Positions 44,273 through 56,139 of a DNA stretch of 64,000 nucleotides are shown one piece after another. Under the pieces are notes generated by a model. The model did not search any database. It was given only the letters and a program-made list of their open reading frames with translations, and was not told the DNA's origin. Each line of letters begins with the position of its first letter. Within the stretch, counting starts at the first letter, position 1. This stretch comes from Dillenia suffruticosa (taxonomy: Eukaryota; Streptophyta; Magnoliopsida; Dilleniales; Dilleniaceae): the NCBI GenBank assembly GCA_033439265.1, contig JAVTVX010000016.1:15050701-15114700 (forward strand), in the 5' to 3' direction. The translations under genes were made by a program, and so were the position numbers.

Positions 44273-46763
44273 TGTCACGCCCCAAACTGGGGTCGTGAGC
44301 AACTGCCCGTTACCCTGGATGCCGTCTATATTTTTACAGAAAATCGAGCAAAATCTCCCCATATTTCGAAGGTCTCTCAAGTACAATTTGACATATATAT
44401 CAACATTCATCCTGTAAAAATAAACAAATGGCCATCCCGACCTCTCTAAATTCAAACAATCCCACTACCAAACATCCAGAGTAACGCAAGGCTATATAAA
44501 TGTCTAACAGTCCCAACCACAGACCTCTACTGTCATGTCCAACAAAATAATGAGCAGCCGCCATACCGAACGGACTTGAATTCTACGCATATATAAAATA
44601 AATTCCCAAATTATTTTTAAATATTCATAAATGTCTCAATGCAATGAAATAAATCAATACGAGCGTTTCACGAATAAATATCCATAATTTATACAGTCAT
44701 CCCATAAAACTTGATAAATACATTGGTCAAACTAAAATTTCTAATATATAACGATATCACCAAATCATCGTAGCGGAAGAGATGAAGATATCCATACCTA
44801 AGCCCAGTGATATCACGCTCGCGTCACAATTATACAAATCCAACAATACCTCATCGGTCCAACACTAATCCTGTGGGAAAGAAAGCGAGGGGTGAGTATC
44901 TATGGGAGGATACTCAGTAAGTGAGGGGATTGACATCATACTATCAATATCGAGGGTGAATTTGGAGTGTCAAAGCATAAAACACAATATCAAGTGTGAG
45001 AAAAATAACGTACTATTTCAACAAATCAAATATTATTTGGCACACATTTGAAAATATCGTATGCATCCAATGTAGAAATCAATTCATAAAGAGTCGGCCA
45101 ATCAAACAACCCCGGCAATGGTCTACCTCGACCAAGGACGGCGCATTGGGGGTTTTTCCAAATACAAGTATTAAATAATGACTCTCTGCCCCAATGTTGG
45201 CCACAGGCTACACCAACTAGCATGTAAATAATAATAATATACATATAATTAGTCGGCCGTGTATGGTGCCCCCGCCTGGTACTAGACGGAGCCGTACTTA
45301 ACGTTCTCTCCGATGAGGGTCAACCTGGGACACCCATACACATGACAATCTGGCGGATACCTCCGGCCGAAACGTATCTGGACACAAGGGGTGCCTCTAC
45401 CAGATGTCCTTCGTAGCTACGGATGCTATAGGAAGCATATCACAATATCATATCGGCCGGGCACGTAGCCCCATGCATCCCATCACCATGTCGACCGGGC
45501 ATATAGTCCCATGCATCATATCATAACGTCGGCCGGGCATACAACCCAAATATGTAAGTTAATCCATTTAAAATTATGTGTCAATACAGTGGAAGTATTA
45601 AAACATTTCAATATGTCGAAAATGTGGCACAATATTCAGTTATCAAAACTCATGGATGCATATCAATAAAGTCATAAATTAAGACACTCCAAAGGTTACA
45701 AAACATTTCATAAAATATTCTAAAGTTCTAACAATCATACATTTGCAGAAACATGTCATTTAAAAAAAAAGTATTTTTTTGAAACATGGTTTTCAATCAA
45801 TAGCGAATGTCAAAATCCCACTCACAGTTCAGAGAGGGTGATCACTGTCTATTTTTAAAATAAATCAGATCTGACTGCTCGACTCTCAAAAAAAAGATCA
45901 AACTAATTAGATTATCAAAATTTAATATCAATTTCTCAAGTATTTTTAGGGTTTATCCATTTTCATAATATTGAGATCGTATTTAGATTGTTTATATGCA
46001 AAATAACTTATAATGAAAACGATTTCAACCATTTCTAAGCTCTGGTCACCATTTTTAAGTTACCCTTCTTCATACATACCATTTTGCCAATTAACTACTC
46101 AAAACAACCTAAGAAAAACATGAAATGTACAATATCCTCCACTTTACGGCTCATTTTATTCCAAGCCTACAATCCAGATACTTTCATGCATATTTCAAAG
46201 TTTAACTCTAAGGGAAAACTATTCGAATTAACTCGACATGATTTTATGATTCTATAACATGCTTCTTTCGTATCGGACCATCTAGTTTCTGTAACATTCT
46301 ATACTTAACCTTCAAAATCACATATAATCATTTCAGAAATTGTATTGTATTCGCATAATACTTACACACTAAACATAGACAAAACCTTTCATTTTAGATT
46401 CAATCCTAAATTCATTCAATTTATCAATTAGAGCCGAAATCTCCTCACCTAGGGTTTTCTCGAAACGCAGAGTTTCGTCCGAATGTCTCTTCCTTCACTC
46501 CAAAGTTTATACTGTTTCTTATCAAAACAAGATTTATTTGTTAGATCTAAACACTTAGATCAGAATCAAAACTCTAATTTAGTTACCTGCGTGGAGGTTC
46601 GTGGGCTGTCATGGGCCATCGCGGGCTCGTAAGTTCTTGGGTCAACAGGCCAGTGGGCTTCAGCTAGGAGGCTCGCTGGTCTGCGGGCTAGTGGGCTAGC
46701 GGCTAGCGGGCAAACGGGCTGGCGGGCCTATAGGCCGGCAGTGGCTCGCGGGCCGCAGTGGCT
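44273..46763 (-). repeat. 5' LTR of the Tekay-like element, truncated
   Basis: Collinear with 38908-41398. It stops at 46763 in GCAGTGGCT, so the last roughly 755 bp present in the partner LTR, including the hairpin cluster and LTR edge, are missing. Adjoining sequence belongs to a plus-strand Copia element. Confidence 0.88.
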
Positions 46764-48228
46764 GAATTTGATTATGATGATACATATTTGCTTGTTGTGG
46801 ATTCAATTATATTATAGCTTCTTGTAACCCTAGAACTACATGAAAAAGTCAAAATGCATTTGACGGATATAGTCACTGCTTATCTATATGAGACAATAGA
46901 AAATAACATTTATATAAAAATCCCCAAAAATTTAAATTGTCTAAAGCATGTGATCCAAATTCTTAAGATATCTACTCTATCAAGTTGCAAAATCTTTTCT
47001 GGCTTAAAGCAATCCGAGCGAATATACTATATTTGGTTTAAGTGAATGTTTGATTAAAGAAGGTTGTACAAAAGATCCAAATGCCCATGTGTTTTTATTA
47101 AAAAAAAATTGAAATTGATTTTATGATCATTGCTATTTATGTTAGAGATTTAAATTTTATAGGAACTCCTAAAAAGATTTCTAAAACCATTGAATATTTA
47201 AAAGCAAAATTTGAGACAAAAAATTTAGAAAAATAAAATTTTGTCTTGGTTTACAAATTGAGCATTCAGAATACGACATATTCATTTACCAATCAAATTA
47301 TATAGTTAAAATTTTAAAACATTTCTATATGGATAAAATACATCCATTAAATATCTCAATGATCATCTGATCACTTAACATCGACAAAGATCCTTTCAGA
47401 TCATGAGAGAAAAATAAAAATTTTCTTAATTGTGAAATACCATATCTAAATGCAATTGGGACACTTATGTATCATACCAATTGTACAAGACTTGATATAT
47501 CATCACTGTGAATGTATTATCAAGATAATTCTAATGAACAACTAATCTCAACTTGTTCTATTCTAATAATTCTAAACTAATATTGATTGGATATGCGGAG
47601 ACTAGATTTTTATCCAATCTAAATAAAGCACGATCTCAGACTTGACACTTATTTACATATAGTGGTTACTACTATATCATGAGGATTTACAAAATAATTT
47701 ATAGCCGCCACTTTTTCGAATCATGCCGAGATCATAGTGATCCATGAAGCAAGTAGAGAATATATTTGGTTAAAATCAACGACTCAATATATCCAAAAAA
47801 ACAATGGCTATCCTCTAAGAAGATATTCTTACAATGTTATTTGAAAATAATGCTATTTGTATTACTTAATTAAAGGGAGGATATGTCAAGGGAGATAAAA
47901 CTAAACATATTTTATTAAAATTCTTCTTTACAAATGATCTTAAAAAAAAATGGTAAAATTGATGTGTAACAAATCTGATCAAATGAGAATTCAGTAGATT
48001 TATTTACTAAGACATTGCTAATTGCTACATTTAGAAAATTGCTAAAAGGAATTGAAATATGTCGATTTAAAAATTTCGAAGGATATTCTTAACAAAGGGA
48101 ATAAGTATATTGTCAATCATTTTGGGTGGTGTACTTTTTTTTTATTCATTAGGATTTTTTTCATTGGATTTTGTAGAGTAAGGTTTTAACGATATTTATT
48201 CTCTATGTAATTGATATTCAAGGAGTGT
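46764..48228 (+). pseudogene. Copia reverse transcriptase-RNase H fragment
   Basis: Starts mid-domain at the junction with the Gypsy LTR. Segments in order: VDSI (about 46796), VTAYLYETIENNIYIKIP (about 46872-46925), SGLKQSERIYY (about 46998-47030), CPCVFI and IAIYVRDLNFIGTPKK (about 47080-47175; the family has YVDDL, here YVRDL). RNase H follows, with ASREYIWLK (about 47750-47775), and a tail ending near 48115. Many stops and frameshifts are present. It lies on the opposite strand to the other two Copia elements and belongs to a different family. Confidence 0.8.
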
Positions 48229-48500
48229 TACAAATTTTAGAAAAAATTGGGCAGGCATATTTAATATATGTCACATATATTTAATATGCGGATGACTATT
48301 AGTTTTTGGGTTTTTTGGTAACCCTTTGCTTTTGAGATTTTTTGATTTTTTTGATGATTTAACTTTTGAGATTTTTGGATTTTCTTTATGACTCTTAACT
48401 TTTGAGTGATTATTTATAGTTCTTTCGAGTGCTTATATGTAGCCCCTCTATAATTTTATTTGAATTTTACAACATAAACTATATTATTGCATAATTGAAG
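48229..48500 (+). repeat. Probable 3' LTR of the plus-strand Copia fragment
   Basis: Follows a purine-rich TATTCAAGGAG and begins TGTTACAAATTTTAG, a normal Copia LTR start. The right end is not determined and no partner LTR remains. Confidence 0.5.
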
Positions 48501-48998
48501 TCATATAATTATTCCCCTCATTTGTGTGCAAAATTAACCTTTAACAACAGATAAAAAAAAAAGGAAGGAGTGATTTATTTAACAAGGTTAGTAATAATGA
48601 AATGGCCATGCAAAGTGGAATAATATTTATTAAACAAGTTGAATTGTGTTAAACAATTTTCATGTGGGGTTGATATACATGTCTAACCCCATGAGCATGC
48701 AATTATAAATAGGATTAGTCATTGTGTTACCCAATTAGTTAATAAGCTATAATAGTCATGTTTATTGGATTCATAATAAATCATTTTCTGTCAAAAATTG
48801 GGTCATCATTTACTCTATGACACATTAAACATTTTAAATTGTTTTAGATGAAAACATAAAATATGCTATAAAAGTTAGGGTTCATTAATTATTGAACTTT
48901 TTTCATAGTTAAGTTGAACTGAGTTGTCTTAAAACAACCCGATTCAAATCTACCATTTAACGTAAATATTGATACAATTATTTACTTTTTTCATTCAT
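48501..48998. other. Upstream region of the defensin-like gene
   Basis: AT-rich with no recognised repeat. A TATA-like ATTATAAATAGG lies at about 48702-48713. A signal-peptide exon for the defensin-like gene should lie in this interval if the gene is complete, but none is convincing. The ATG at 48758 opens a short frame, MFIGFIINHFL, that is a weak candidate. Confidence 0.35.
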
Positions 48999-49247
48999 AT
49001 GTTTTTGCGGCTTTTGGGTGTTGAGACGGGAAACATAAGTACATGTTGTCCAACTCTGTACTTTTATTGCGACCCTGAAGTAAAAGCTCACAGTGATAAA
49101 TGCAACATCATATGCTCCCAGAATCGCACCAAAGGAGGAGTTTGCAAGAACTGGGGCCAGAAAGTAGGCCATTGCTACTGCCAATGCATGAGTCCCGTAC
49201 CAGCACCAATTATTATTAGAAGTTTAAATAAAATAACTATAAATTAA
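48999..49247 (+). CDS. Defensin-like cysteine-rich peptide (CS-alpha-beta pattern), possibly exon 2
   Basis: From the ATG at 48999 the frame gives 82 residues; the frame is open further upstream. Nine cysteines are spaced CC-X6-C-X10-C-X3-C-X9-C-X9-C-X-C-X-C. The C-X3-C and C-X-C pairs, with GGVC between them, are the core of the plant defensin-like fold. The tail after the last cysteine is short and unstructured. The N-terminus (MFLRLLGVETG) is not a convincing signal peptide. Defensin-like genes usually place the signal peptide in a separate first exon, so this may be the second exon with the true start upstream. Members are secreted and act in defence or in cell-cell signalling during pollination. 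It sits between two Copia elements. It could be a functional gene, an exon of one, or a recent pseudogene. Confidence 0.6.
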   Translation: MFLRLLGVETGNISTCCPTLYFYCDPEVKAHSDKCNIICSQNRTKGGVCKNWGQKVGHCYCQCMSPVPAPIIIRSLNKITIN

Positions 49248-49675
49248 GACTCTTGTAATTATACTCACTCGGGTTAGCAACAGAGGTGATCAGTTTTATG
49301 TGGCTAAAGAAAAGAAATGGGACATTTTATAATTAAAAATGAATTACTCTATTATGTTCTTGAAATATATAATTGTCCTCTAGGGTTTTCTACTTAGCAC
49401 ATTCTCTGTGCTTCGTGCATTAAGATGGGTCGAGATATCTACAAATTAAGATCCAACATGCCTTTTAGGCATTTACAACCTAAGGAATCCATGCTATGCA
49501 TAAAAGAACCAAGATGCGTTCTAACAAAACACAATAGTGGTTCATCAAACCCTATCCCCACATTCAAACTGGATATTGTCCTCAATGGATGAGGACAGGG
49601 ACTTGAAGTCCCTTTCTTTCGAAAATAAACAAGAAGAGCATTAAAGATACTGAACTAGAAGAAATAGAAGCAGAG
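49248..49675. other. Flank between the defensin-like gene and the Copia element
   Basis: No gene is recognised. From about 49380 it looks like part of an older element that continues on the far side of the Copia insertion at 54735. The last five bases are CAGAG, the left target-site duplication. Confidence 0.4.
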
Positions 49676-49931
49676 TGTTGGGAAGAGGATGAAATTTGCT
49701 AGAGGTAAATTGTTGAAAGTGCTTCTTTATTAGCTTCAACAGGTGCCTATATATAGGCTTACAAAAGAAACTGGAGCAATTGACTTTACCTATATAGAGA
49801 AAAAGTAGGGACGTGAACCACTAAAGAGAAGAAATGACAAACTTAATTAACCCATTCAACAAATTAAATAATAAATAATAATAAACCAACTTTCTAGATA
49901 AGGACCACAATCTTTGAATCATTCTTCAACA
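49676..49931 (-). repeat. 3' LTR of the younger Copia
   Basis: Pairs with 54463-54734. The minus-strand purine-rich ACGGAGAG directly upstream fits a polypurine tract. Confidence 0.92.
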
Positions 49932-49949
49932 CTCTCCGTTGATTCAAAA

Positions 49950-52900
49950 TCAGAAACTCCAAGACGTGACATGAAGTAGACGAACTTATCTCTTGGAAGT
50001 GATTTTGTAAAAATATCTACCACCTGTTCATGTGTGTTGCATTGCTTCAACATAATTTCACCATTTGCAAGCAACCAAGTCTTGGATGAAATGTAAGCGA
50101 ATGTCGATATGCTTCGTCCTCCCATGGAAAGTTGGATTTTTTGTCATTGCAATTGTTGCCTTGTTATCATAGAAAGTCCCAGTTGCACCTTCTTGCTTTT
50201 GGTGAAGATCTGCAAGAATTCTTCTAAGCCAAATTGCATGACAAGCAGCTGAAGTGGCTGCAACGTACTCTACTTCTAAAGAGGATAGTGCTGTTGTAGC
50301 TTGCTTCTTTGAACTCCATGTGACTGCTCCTGACCCAAGACTGAAAACACTAGCTGATGTGCTTTCTCGATCATCTATTGAACTCGTCCAATCACTATCA
50401 GTAAATCAACAGAGACTGAAGTCAGAAACTTGGGTGTACCAAATCCCATAATTCACCATTCCAACAACATATCTCAAGATCCTTTTTGCTGACCCAAAAT
50501 GATGCTTTGTGGGATTTTGCATGAACCTAGAAATTTCTCCCACATAGTAAGCAATTTCTGGCCTAGTGTGAGTCAAGTAAATCAAACCTCCAACCAAGCC
50601 TCTAAAATTTTTTGCATTTGCCTCCTCTGTACCATCTTTAAGTTGTAGCTTCTCATTTATATTCATGGGCGTAGTGGCTAGTTTACAGTTAAGCAGGTTG
50701 AACCTTGAGAGAAGATCTATTGCATATTTCCTTTGTGAAATAAAAATCCCATCAACTCCTTGCTTCACTTCAAGACCAAGAAAATAATGCAATAGACTGA
50801 TGTCTGACATCTCAAATTTCTTCGTCATATTAGACTTAAAATCACCCACAAGAGAATCAGAGGAGCCCATATATATAATATCGTCAACATATAGGCAAAC
50901 AACAATAAAATCATCACCTTGCTTCTTCACATAGAGAGTGGGCTCAGTTTCACTTCTTTTGAACCCACTTTGACGAAAGTAGCCATCAATCTTGCTATAC
51001 CATGCTCTTGGAGTTTGCTTTAGCCCATAGAGTGCCTTTTTTAACTTGTACACCTTTGTCTCCTTGCCTTTGACAACGAATCCGTCAGGTTGAGTGACAT
51101 AAACCTCTTCTTGCAAGTCTCAATTTAAGAACGCTGACTTAACATCAAATTGGTAACCAAGCCATTGTAGTTGTGCGGTCAAGGCTAAAATAATTCTCAC
51201 AATTTCGAATCGAGCAACCTGAGAAAATGTTTCTTCGTAATCAATACCTTGTTGCTACGAATAGCCTTTGACCACAAGCCATGTTTTGTGCTTTTGAATC
51301 ACTACTAGAAAACAGACCTTCAGCGACGAAAAATTACCGACGGAAAAAATTCCGTCGCTAATATCGACGGATTTCCTACAGAATACCGTTGGAAAAAATA
51401 CTAAGAGATTTGCGACGGATTAGTGACAGAAAAAAAAATTAGCAACGGATTACCGTCAGTAAATCTGTTGTTAATAGTCACCCCACTAAATTCGTTGTAG
51501 TGGTCAACAGTAAAAAAAAATAATAATAAAATTATAAACTTATCAGGGACGGATTACCAACGGATTACTGATGAAAAAATTAGCGATATATTTCTGACGG
51601 AAAAATTAGTGACTTTCCGTCGCTGATAATTAGTGATGGATTTTTTCTGTCACTAATCCGTTGCTGATATTTAGTGGGGTGACTATCAACAACGGATTTA
51701 GCGACGAAAAAAATTCGTCGCTGATACCCTTCACCGACGGAAAATGGACTTTTAGCGACAGATTTTTTCATCGCTGAAAGTCTTTTTTCTGGTCGTGAAT
51801 GTTCTATCAACATGATATTTTGTTTTGAACGCCCACTTGAGACCGATTGCACTCTTGCCTACAGGTAGATCAACCATCTCCCATGTTTCATTTTTTTGGA
51901 TTGTTGCCAATTCGTCTTGCATTACGTTCTGCCATTCTTCTTTTATCACTACTTCTTTAAAGGTTATAGGATCTGCAACAAAAAGAGCAAATTTACAAGA
52001 TTCATAGATCTCTCTCAAAGATCTAAATTTCTTTGGAGGTGTTTCATCAAAAGATTCTTGTAAGAAGGATAAACTGCTGCTTCTTGATGTTGATGGTGAG
52101 AAGGTTGGAGATTCAAAATGAGGAGAAGAGTCTATTGGAGCTATTGGAGTTGGTTCTTCAGTTGTTGAAGTCTCATTCTCTGTTGAAATCTGAACATGAG
52201 TTACCTCACCTTCTCCATTCCAATTCCAGCTTGCATCTTCATCAAAAACTACATCTCTCCTTATAATTACTTTGCCACTAAGAGGGTTATATAACCGATA
52301 TGCTTTGGACCGATTGTAATACCCAACAAAAATGCATTTTTCAGATTTATCCTCAAGTTTGTGACGAACTTGAGAGTTTACCGACGCATAGGAAATATAA
52401 TAAAAAATTCTTAAGTGGTTTACCTATGGTCTTCTACCTCGCCATGCCTCATATGGTGTTTGATTCAAGACAGCCTTTGTTGGAGAAATATTCAGCAAGT
52501 AAACAGATGTTGCAACAGCTTTTGCCCAAAAATGATTTGGAAGTCCTCTAGCATTAGCAAGCTTCTAGCCATTTCCACAACGGTTCAATTCTTCCATTCT
52601 TCCACACCATTTTGCTCCGGTGTATAAGGTCCCGTCAACTCCCTGCGAATGCCATTTTCTTCACAAAAATGGGAAAATTCTGTAGATAAAAATTCACCAC
52701 TTGGATCTGTGCAAAGAGTCTTTATAAAAGTGCCTTTTTGCTTTTCCACAAGTGCCTTGAATTTTCAAAAGTTTTCAAAGGCTTCTGACTTCTCTGTTAG
52801 GAAATACACCCAACTCATTCGACTATAGTCATCAGTAAAGAGCAACAAATACTTACTTCTACCAAGTGTGTTGTTCTCGTAGGCCCACATAAATTAGTAT

Positions 52901-54385
52901 GAATCAGCTCCAGGCATTCAGAAGCTCTCCAAGATTGTCCACTTGGAAAAGGCTTTCTTGTCTGCTTCCTATAAATACACCCTTCACATAAGCCAAGAGA
53001 ACTAATTTGAGGTAATCCAGTGACCATACCTTTTTGACTTAAAAGTTGCAAGCCTTTGATATTGAGATGTCCATATCTCAAGTGCCACCTTTTGGACTCA
53101 TTCTTCACACTAGCAATAAGAGCCTGATTTTCCACGTTAGAGATTCTAAGTGGAAACATCTTGTTTTCTGTCATTTGTACACTGACAATTGGCTGTTCAG
53201 ACTCTTTATCATTAAAAACACATGCTCCATTATCAAATGAAATTGCATAACCACCGGCCATCAATTGCCGAACACTTAACAAACTATGTGTCAAATTAGG
53301 AACAAAGAAAATATTGTAAAGCAATTTTACTTTTCCATTACTAGTCCTAGTAGCAACCGTACCTTTGCCTTCAACTTGAATCTGCTTGTTATTTCCAAGT
53401 CTGACCGGAATCTTTTGAGTCTTATCAAGCTCTTTAAACAATAATCTATTGCCAGTCATAATAACCAAAAACCAAACATTGTTTTCAACATCATTAGAAT
53501 GAGAATGAACCAAAAATAAATTACTCTTCACATTTTCTTCTTCCACATAGTTTGCCTATGAGCCTTGCCTATGATATGCCTTTATATGCCCAAATTTTTT
53601 GCAATTGTGGCACTGAATAGAGCTTTTATTCCATTTCTGCTCCCCAACAAACTACTTTTCTTGCCCATCAAAACGTTCTCTTCCTCTTCCTCTGCCATGA
53701 AAGCCTCCTCTTCCACGTCCTCTTCCTGTAGAGTCTTCCTTTTTGTCCATCTCCCCCTTCATTTGAGAATCTTGGAACGCCTTTTCTTCATTTTTGTCAA
53801 CCAATCTATTACGCCTTGCCTCATGAGCTTGCAAAGAACCCATTAGTTCATCAAAAGAAAGAACAGAGAGATCCTTACTCTCTTCAATTGCAGTGACTAT
53901 AGAATCATAGTTGGGAGTCAAACTCTACAGAACTTTAGAAACAATGATAGCATCAGAAATTTTTTCTCCATAAGTTCTCATTTGACTAACAATGGAAATT
54001 ACTCTAGACAAAAAATCTTGCAATGTTTCATTGCCCCTCATAAGTAAAGCCTCAAACTCTTTTTTGAGAGTCTGAAGTTTCACCTCTATTACCTTTGATG
54101 AGCCTTGGAATTCTTTTTGTAGCGTTTCCCAAGCCTCCTTTGAGGTGGTGACCATTGCAATTCTGGAGAAATTTGTGTCATGAACTGCTTGTTGAAGGAA
54201 GAACAATGCCTTTTAATCTTTTTTCCAATTGTCGTGTAACCGAGCTTCATCTGTGTCTTTGTTGTCATAGCCACTCTCTACCAAATCCCAGAGATCTTGA
54301 GATTTGAATAGAGTCTTCATTTTGATGTTGAAGATGGGAATGAGAGGTTGAGAAACACTCATGGAATTACCATTGACTGCCATTG
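49950..54385 (-). pseudogene. Copia gag-pol polyprotein, interrupted
   Basis: Minus-strand order: gag (54385-53652) with DLWDLVESGYD, TSKEAWETLQKEFQGSSKV and [16 protein letters not shown], then a GRGRGRGG linker and a degenerate knuckle; protease and pre-integrase (53546-52815) with WHLRYGHLNIKGLQLLSQKGMV, LCEGCIYRKQTRKPFP and LELIHTNLCGP; a badly damaged integrase core (52815-52200); reverse transcriptase split by the CACTA element (52018-51798 and 51299-50406), including KKALYGLKQTPRAWY and the intact catalytic LYVDDIIY; and RNase H (about 50400-49950) with SSKKQATTALSSLEVEYVAA. Several stops, plus the insertion, inactivate it. Confidence 0.88.
51300..51797. mobile_element. 498-bp CACTA non-autonomous element inside the Copia RT
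   Basis: Ends are CACTACTAGAAAACAGACC (plus) and CACGACCAGAAAAAAGACT (minus), both followed by TTCAGCGA-type repeats. It is flanked by a perfect 3-bp duplication AAT (51297-51299 and 51798-51800), as expected for CACTA transposons. The interior consists of inverted CGACGGA/TCCGTCG units and an internal mirror-like block (GGGTGACTATCAAC / GTTAATAGTCACCCC). It encodes nothing. The split Copia frame would be continuous if the element and one AAT were absent. Confidence 0.93.
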
Positions 54386-54462
54386 TCTTTCCACTCAATC
54401 GTGTTTATCACTCACTAAGGCTTTTCACTCACCAGGATACTTTTGTGCTTTGATACCACTTT

Positions 54463-54734
54463 TGTTGGGAAGAGGATGAAATTTGCTAGAGGTAATTGTT
54501 GAAAGTGCTTCTTCTTTATTAGCTTCAACAGGTGCCTATATATAGGCTTACAAAAGAAACTGAAGTAACTGACTTTACCCCATGATCTCAACTATATAAA
54601 GAAAGAGTAGGGACGTGAACCACTAAAGAGAAGAAAATGACAAACTTAATTAGCCTATTCAACAAATTAAATAATAAATAATAATAAACCAACTTCCTAG
54701 ATAAGGACCACAATCTTTGAATCATTCTTCAACA
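54463..54734 (-). repeat. 5' LTR of the younger Copia
   Basis: Pairs with 49676-49931. The size difference comes mainly from a block near 54578-54595. Confidence 0.92.
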
Positions 54735-55790
54735 CAGAAGACTCCCCTCGAATGCCGTAAGAAATGAACAGCTGCTTGCATAGTCATCACTGGTTTGCAG
54801 TGCTAGTATCCTTGTCCATAGATTCTGTGCTTGTATCAATGCACGAAGGGATGGTGATAGGGCTGGAAATTTTGCAATATTCACATCACATTATGGTGTG
54901 GAGAAGCACAATATTTTAGCTAAAACTTTAACTGCCATATACTTTTCCCATTGGCCCACATGACTTGTCATGTGGCCCATTTGCTCAGTGAGATGCTGAA
55001 TACCTTGTGTCCCATCTATACCAGCACCATGAATCTCTTGGAGTGTGAGGGATGAGTATGAAGGGCCAATGAATGTGGTAGGTGTTTCCTTGAGTACAAG
55101 GGAACAATTGAAGGGGCTTATAGTCAGTATCAACTGGTGATATTCGAGCAAGAGGACTTGAACTTGCTCACAAAGTTAAGTGATCATGGAGGGAAACCAT
55201 AGCCCCCTTCATCTATCCCTATATGCCTAATGTGCTAATAAATAAGGATCTAAATGTTAAACCTCTTTCCCCGGAGAACGGAGTAGACAAGTACTGCAAG
55301 TTCCTTAGTGTCATCGACTAAATGGGAGATGGGCAGCAGATGGGAACATACAAAGTAGTGCCAAGCTTTTGTTTAGGAAAGTGAAGAACTTATGGTGGAA
55401 ATATAGAATTTGGTTACCACTACATCGTTCCCACACCATTTCGGGTAAACACAACTTCCGGGTGATGTTAGTGCTATAAAGAGCATCGATGGACTCGGGG
55501 TCAAAAGGTACATCACAACCTCAGACCTAGGACTTGTTCTCCTTGGTTTTTAGCTAGTTGGTGTAGAATTTGTTGATCACATTCACCTTACTAGGCTCTC
55601 AATGCATGGTAAATTCACTCCATCCTAGGTTGGTGATTAGCTGCAAAAACTCACTGTGTTCAACTTTATCCAGGTTCAGAGTAAAGCTACATTCGAATTC
55701 AACTGTTTTATGGCAAATTTTGAAGTCCTTCAGACCTCACTTCCATTCTACCTTCTAGAACAATCCTACATTCAACAAGCGACCCTATAG
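54735..55790 (-). pseudogene. Putative plant transposon protein (Transposase_32-like), broken
   Basis: Minus-strand codons show the domain's typical wording: ITNLGWSEFT, KVNVINKFYTN and, with frameshifts, CDVPFDPESIDALYSTN (about 55660-55440). Other parts (54891-55151) are linker. Stops are frequent. This domain usually sits in plant Gypsy-type elements, so the region is probably the remains of an older element that the younger Copia entered. The short tandem repeat CACAACCTTACTACAGA lies at its right edge (55795-55865). Confidence 0.6.
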
Positions 55791-56123
55791 AAAGAGCACA
55801 ACCTTACTACAGAATAAGCACAACCTTACTACAAACCGAACAAGGTTAACCTTACTACAGAACAAAGTATGTCTCATTTTTCTTTCATTTTTGGCAAGCT
55901 TCTTTTTGTGGAGTTGGGAGACCCAATTTGCATTTGGGTTTTCAAGATGAGACGACAAGGTTAGTCTTTTTCTCAACTTTTCGCAAAGGCCGACTTTGCT
56001 TTTCCTTACTTTCAGTACTTCATATTCAATTTTGAGAGAGAGAGAGAGAGAGAATTTTTGTAGAAAGATTGAATTTCTTGAGGATCATTGAGTGAAACTT
56101 GATTACTGAAAAGCTAGGTTTAT
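55791..56123. other. Spacer with short tandem repeats
   Basis: Contains three imperfect AACCTTACTACA units (55799-55862) and a GA microsatellite (56034-56054). No gene is seen. Confidence 0.5.
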
Positions 56124-56139
56124 CCTTACAAAAAAAACA

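Larger units (their letters stand above)
38908..46763 (-). mobile_element. Gypsy (Tekay-like chromovirus) element with internal deletion, gag only
   Basis: LTRs are 38908-42156 (3' side, 3249 bp) and 44273-46763 (5' side, truncated). The plus-strand edge is TGTCACGCCCCAAAC and the minus-strand edge is TGTAACACCGACACTG. The primer site TGGTATCAGAGCC (minus, 44252-44264) and a polypurine stretch TTTTTAGGGGGTTAG (minus, about 42163-42177) flank a 2.1-kb interior. That interior encodes gag, the first residues of the protease region and the last residues of the polyprotein, with everything between deleted. Long LTRs and the NFENET-type polyprotein end suggest Tekay; that assignment is inference. 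It replaces the 5' part of the LINE at 38907. Confidence 0.88.
49676..54734 (-). mobile_element. Ty1/Copia retrotransposon, younger copy
   Basis: LTRs are 49676-49931 (256 bp, 3' side) and 54463-54734 (272 bp, 5' side), both TGTTGGGAAGAGG...TTCAACA on the plus strand and closely similar apart from small insertions or deletions. The primer site TGGTATCAAAGC (minus, 54447-54458) lies next to the 5' LTR. Flanks CAGAG and CAGAA form a target duplication with one change. A CACTA element is nested inside (51300-51797). The LTRs are much more alike than those of the Copia at 33528, so this insertion is more recent. Confidence 0.93.
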
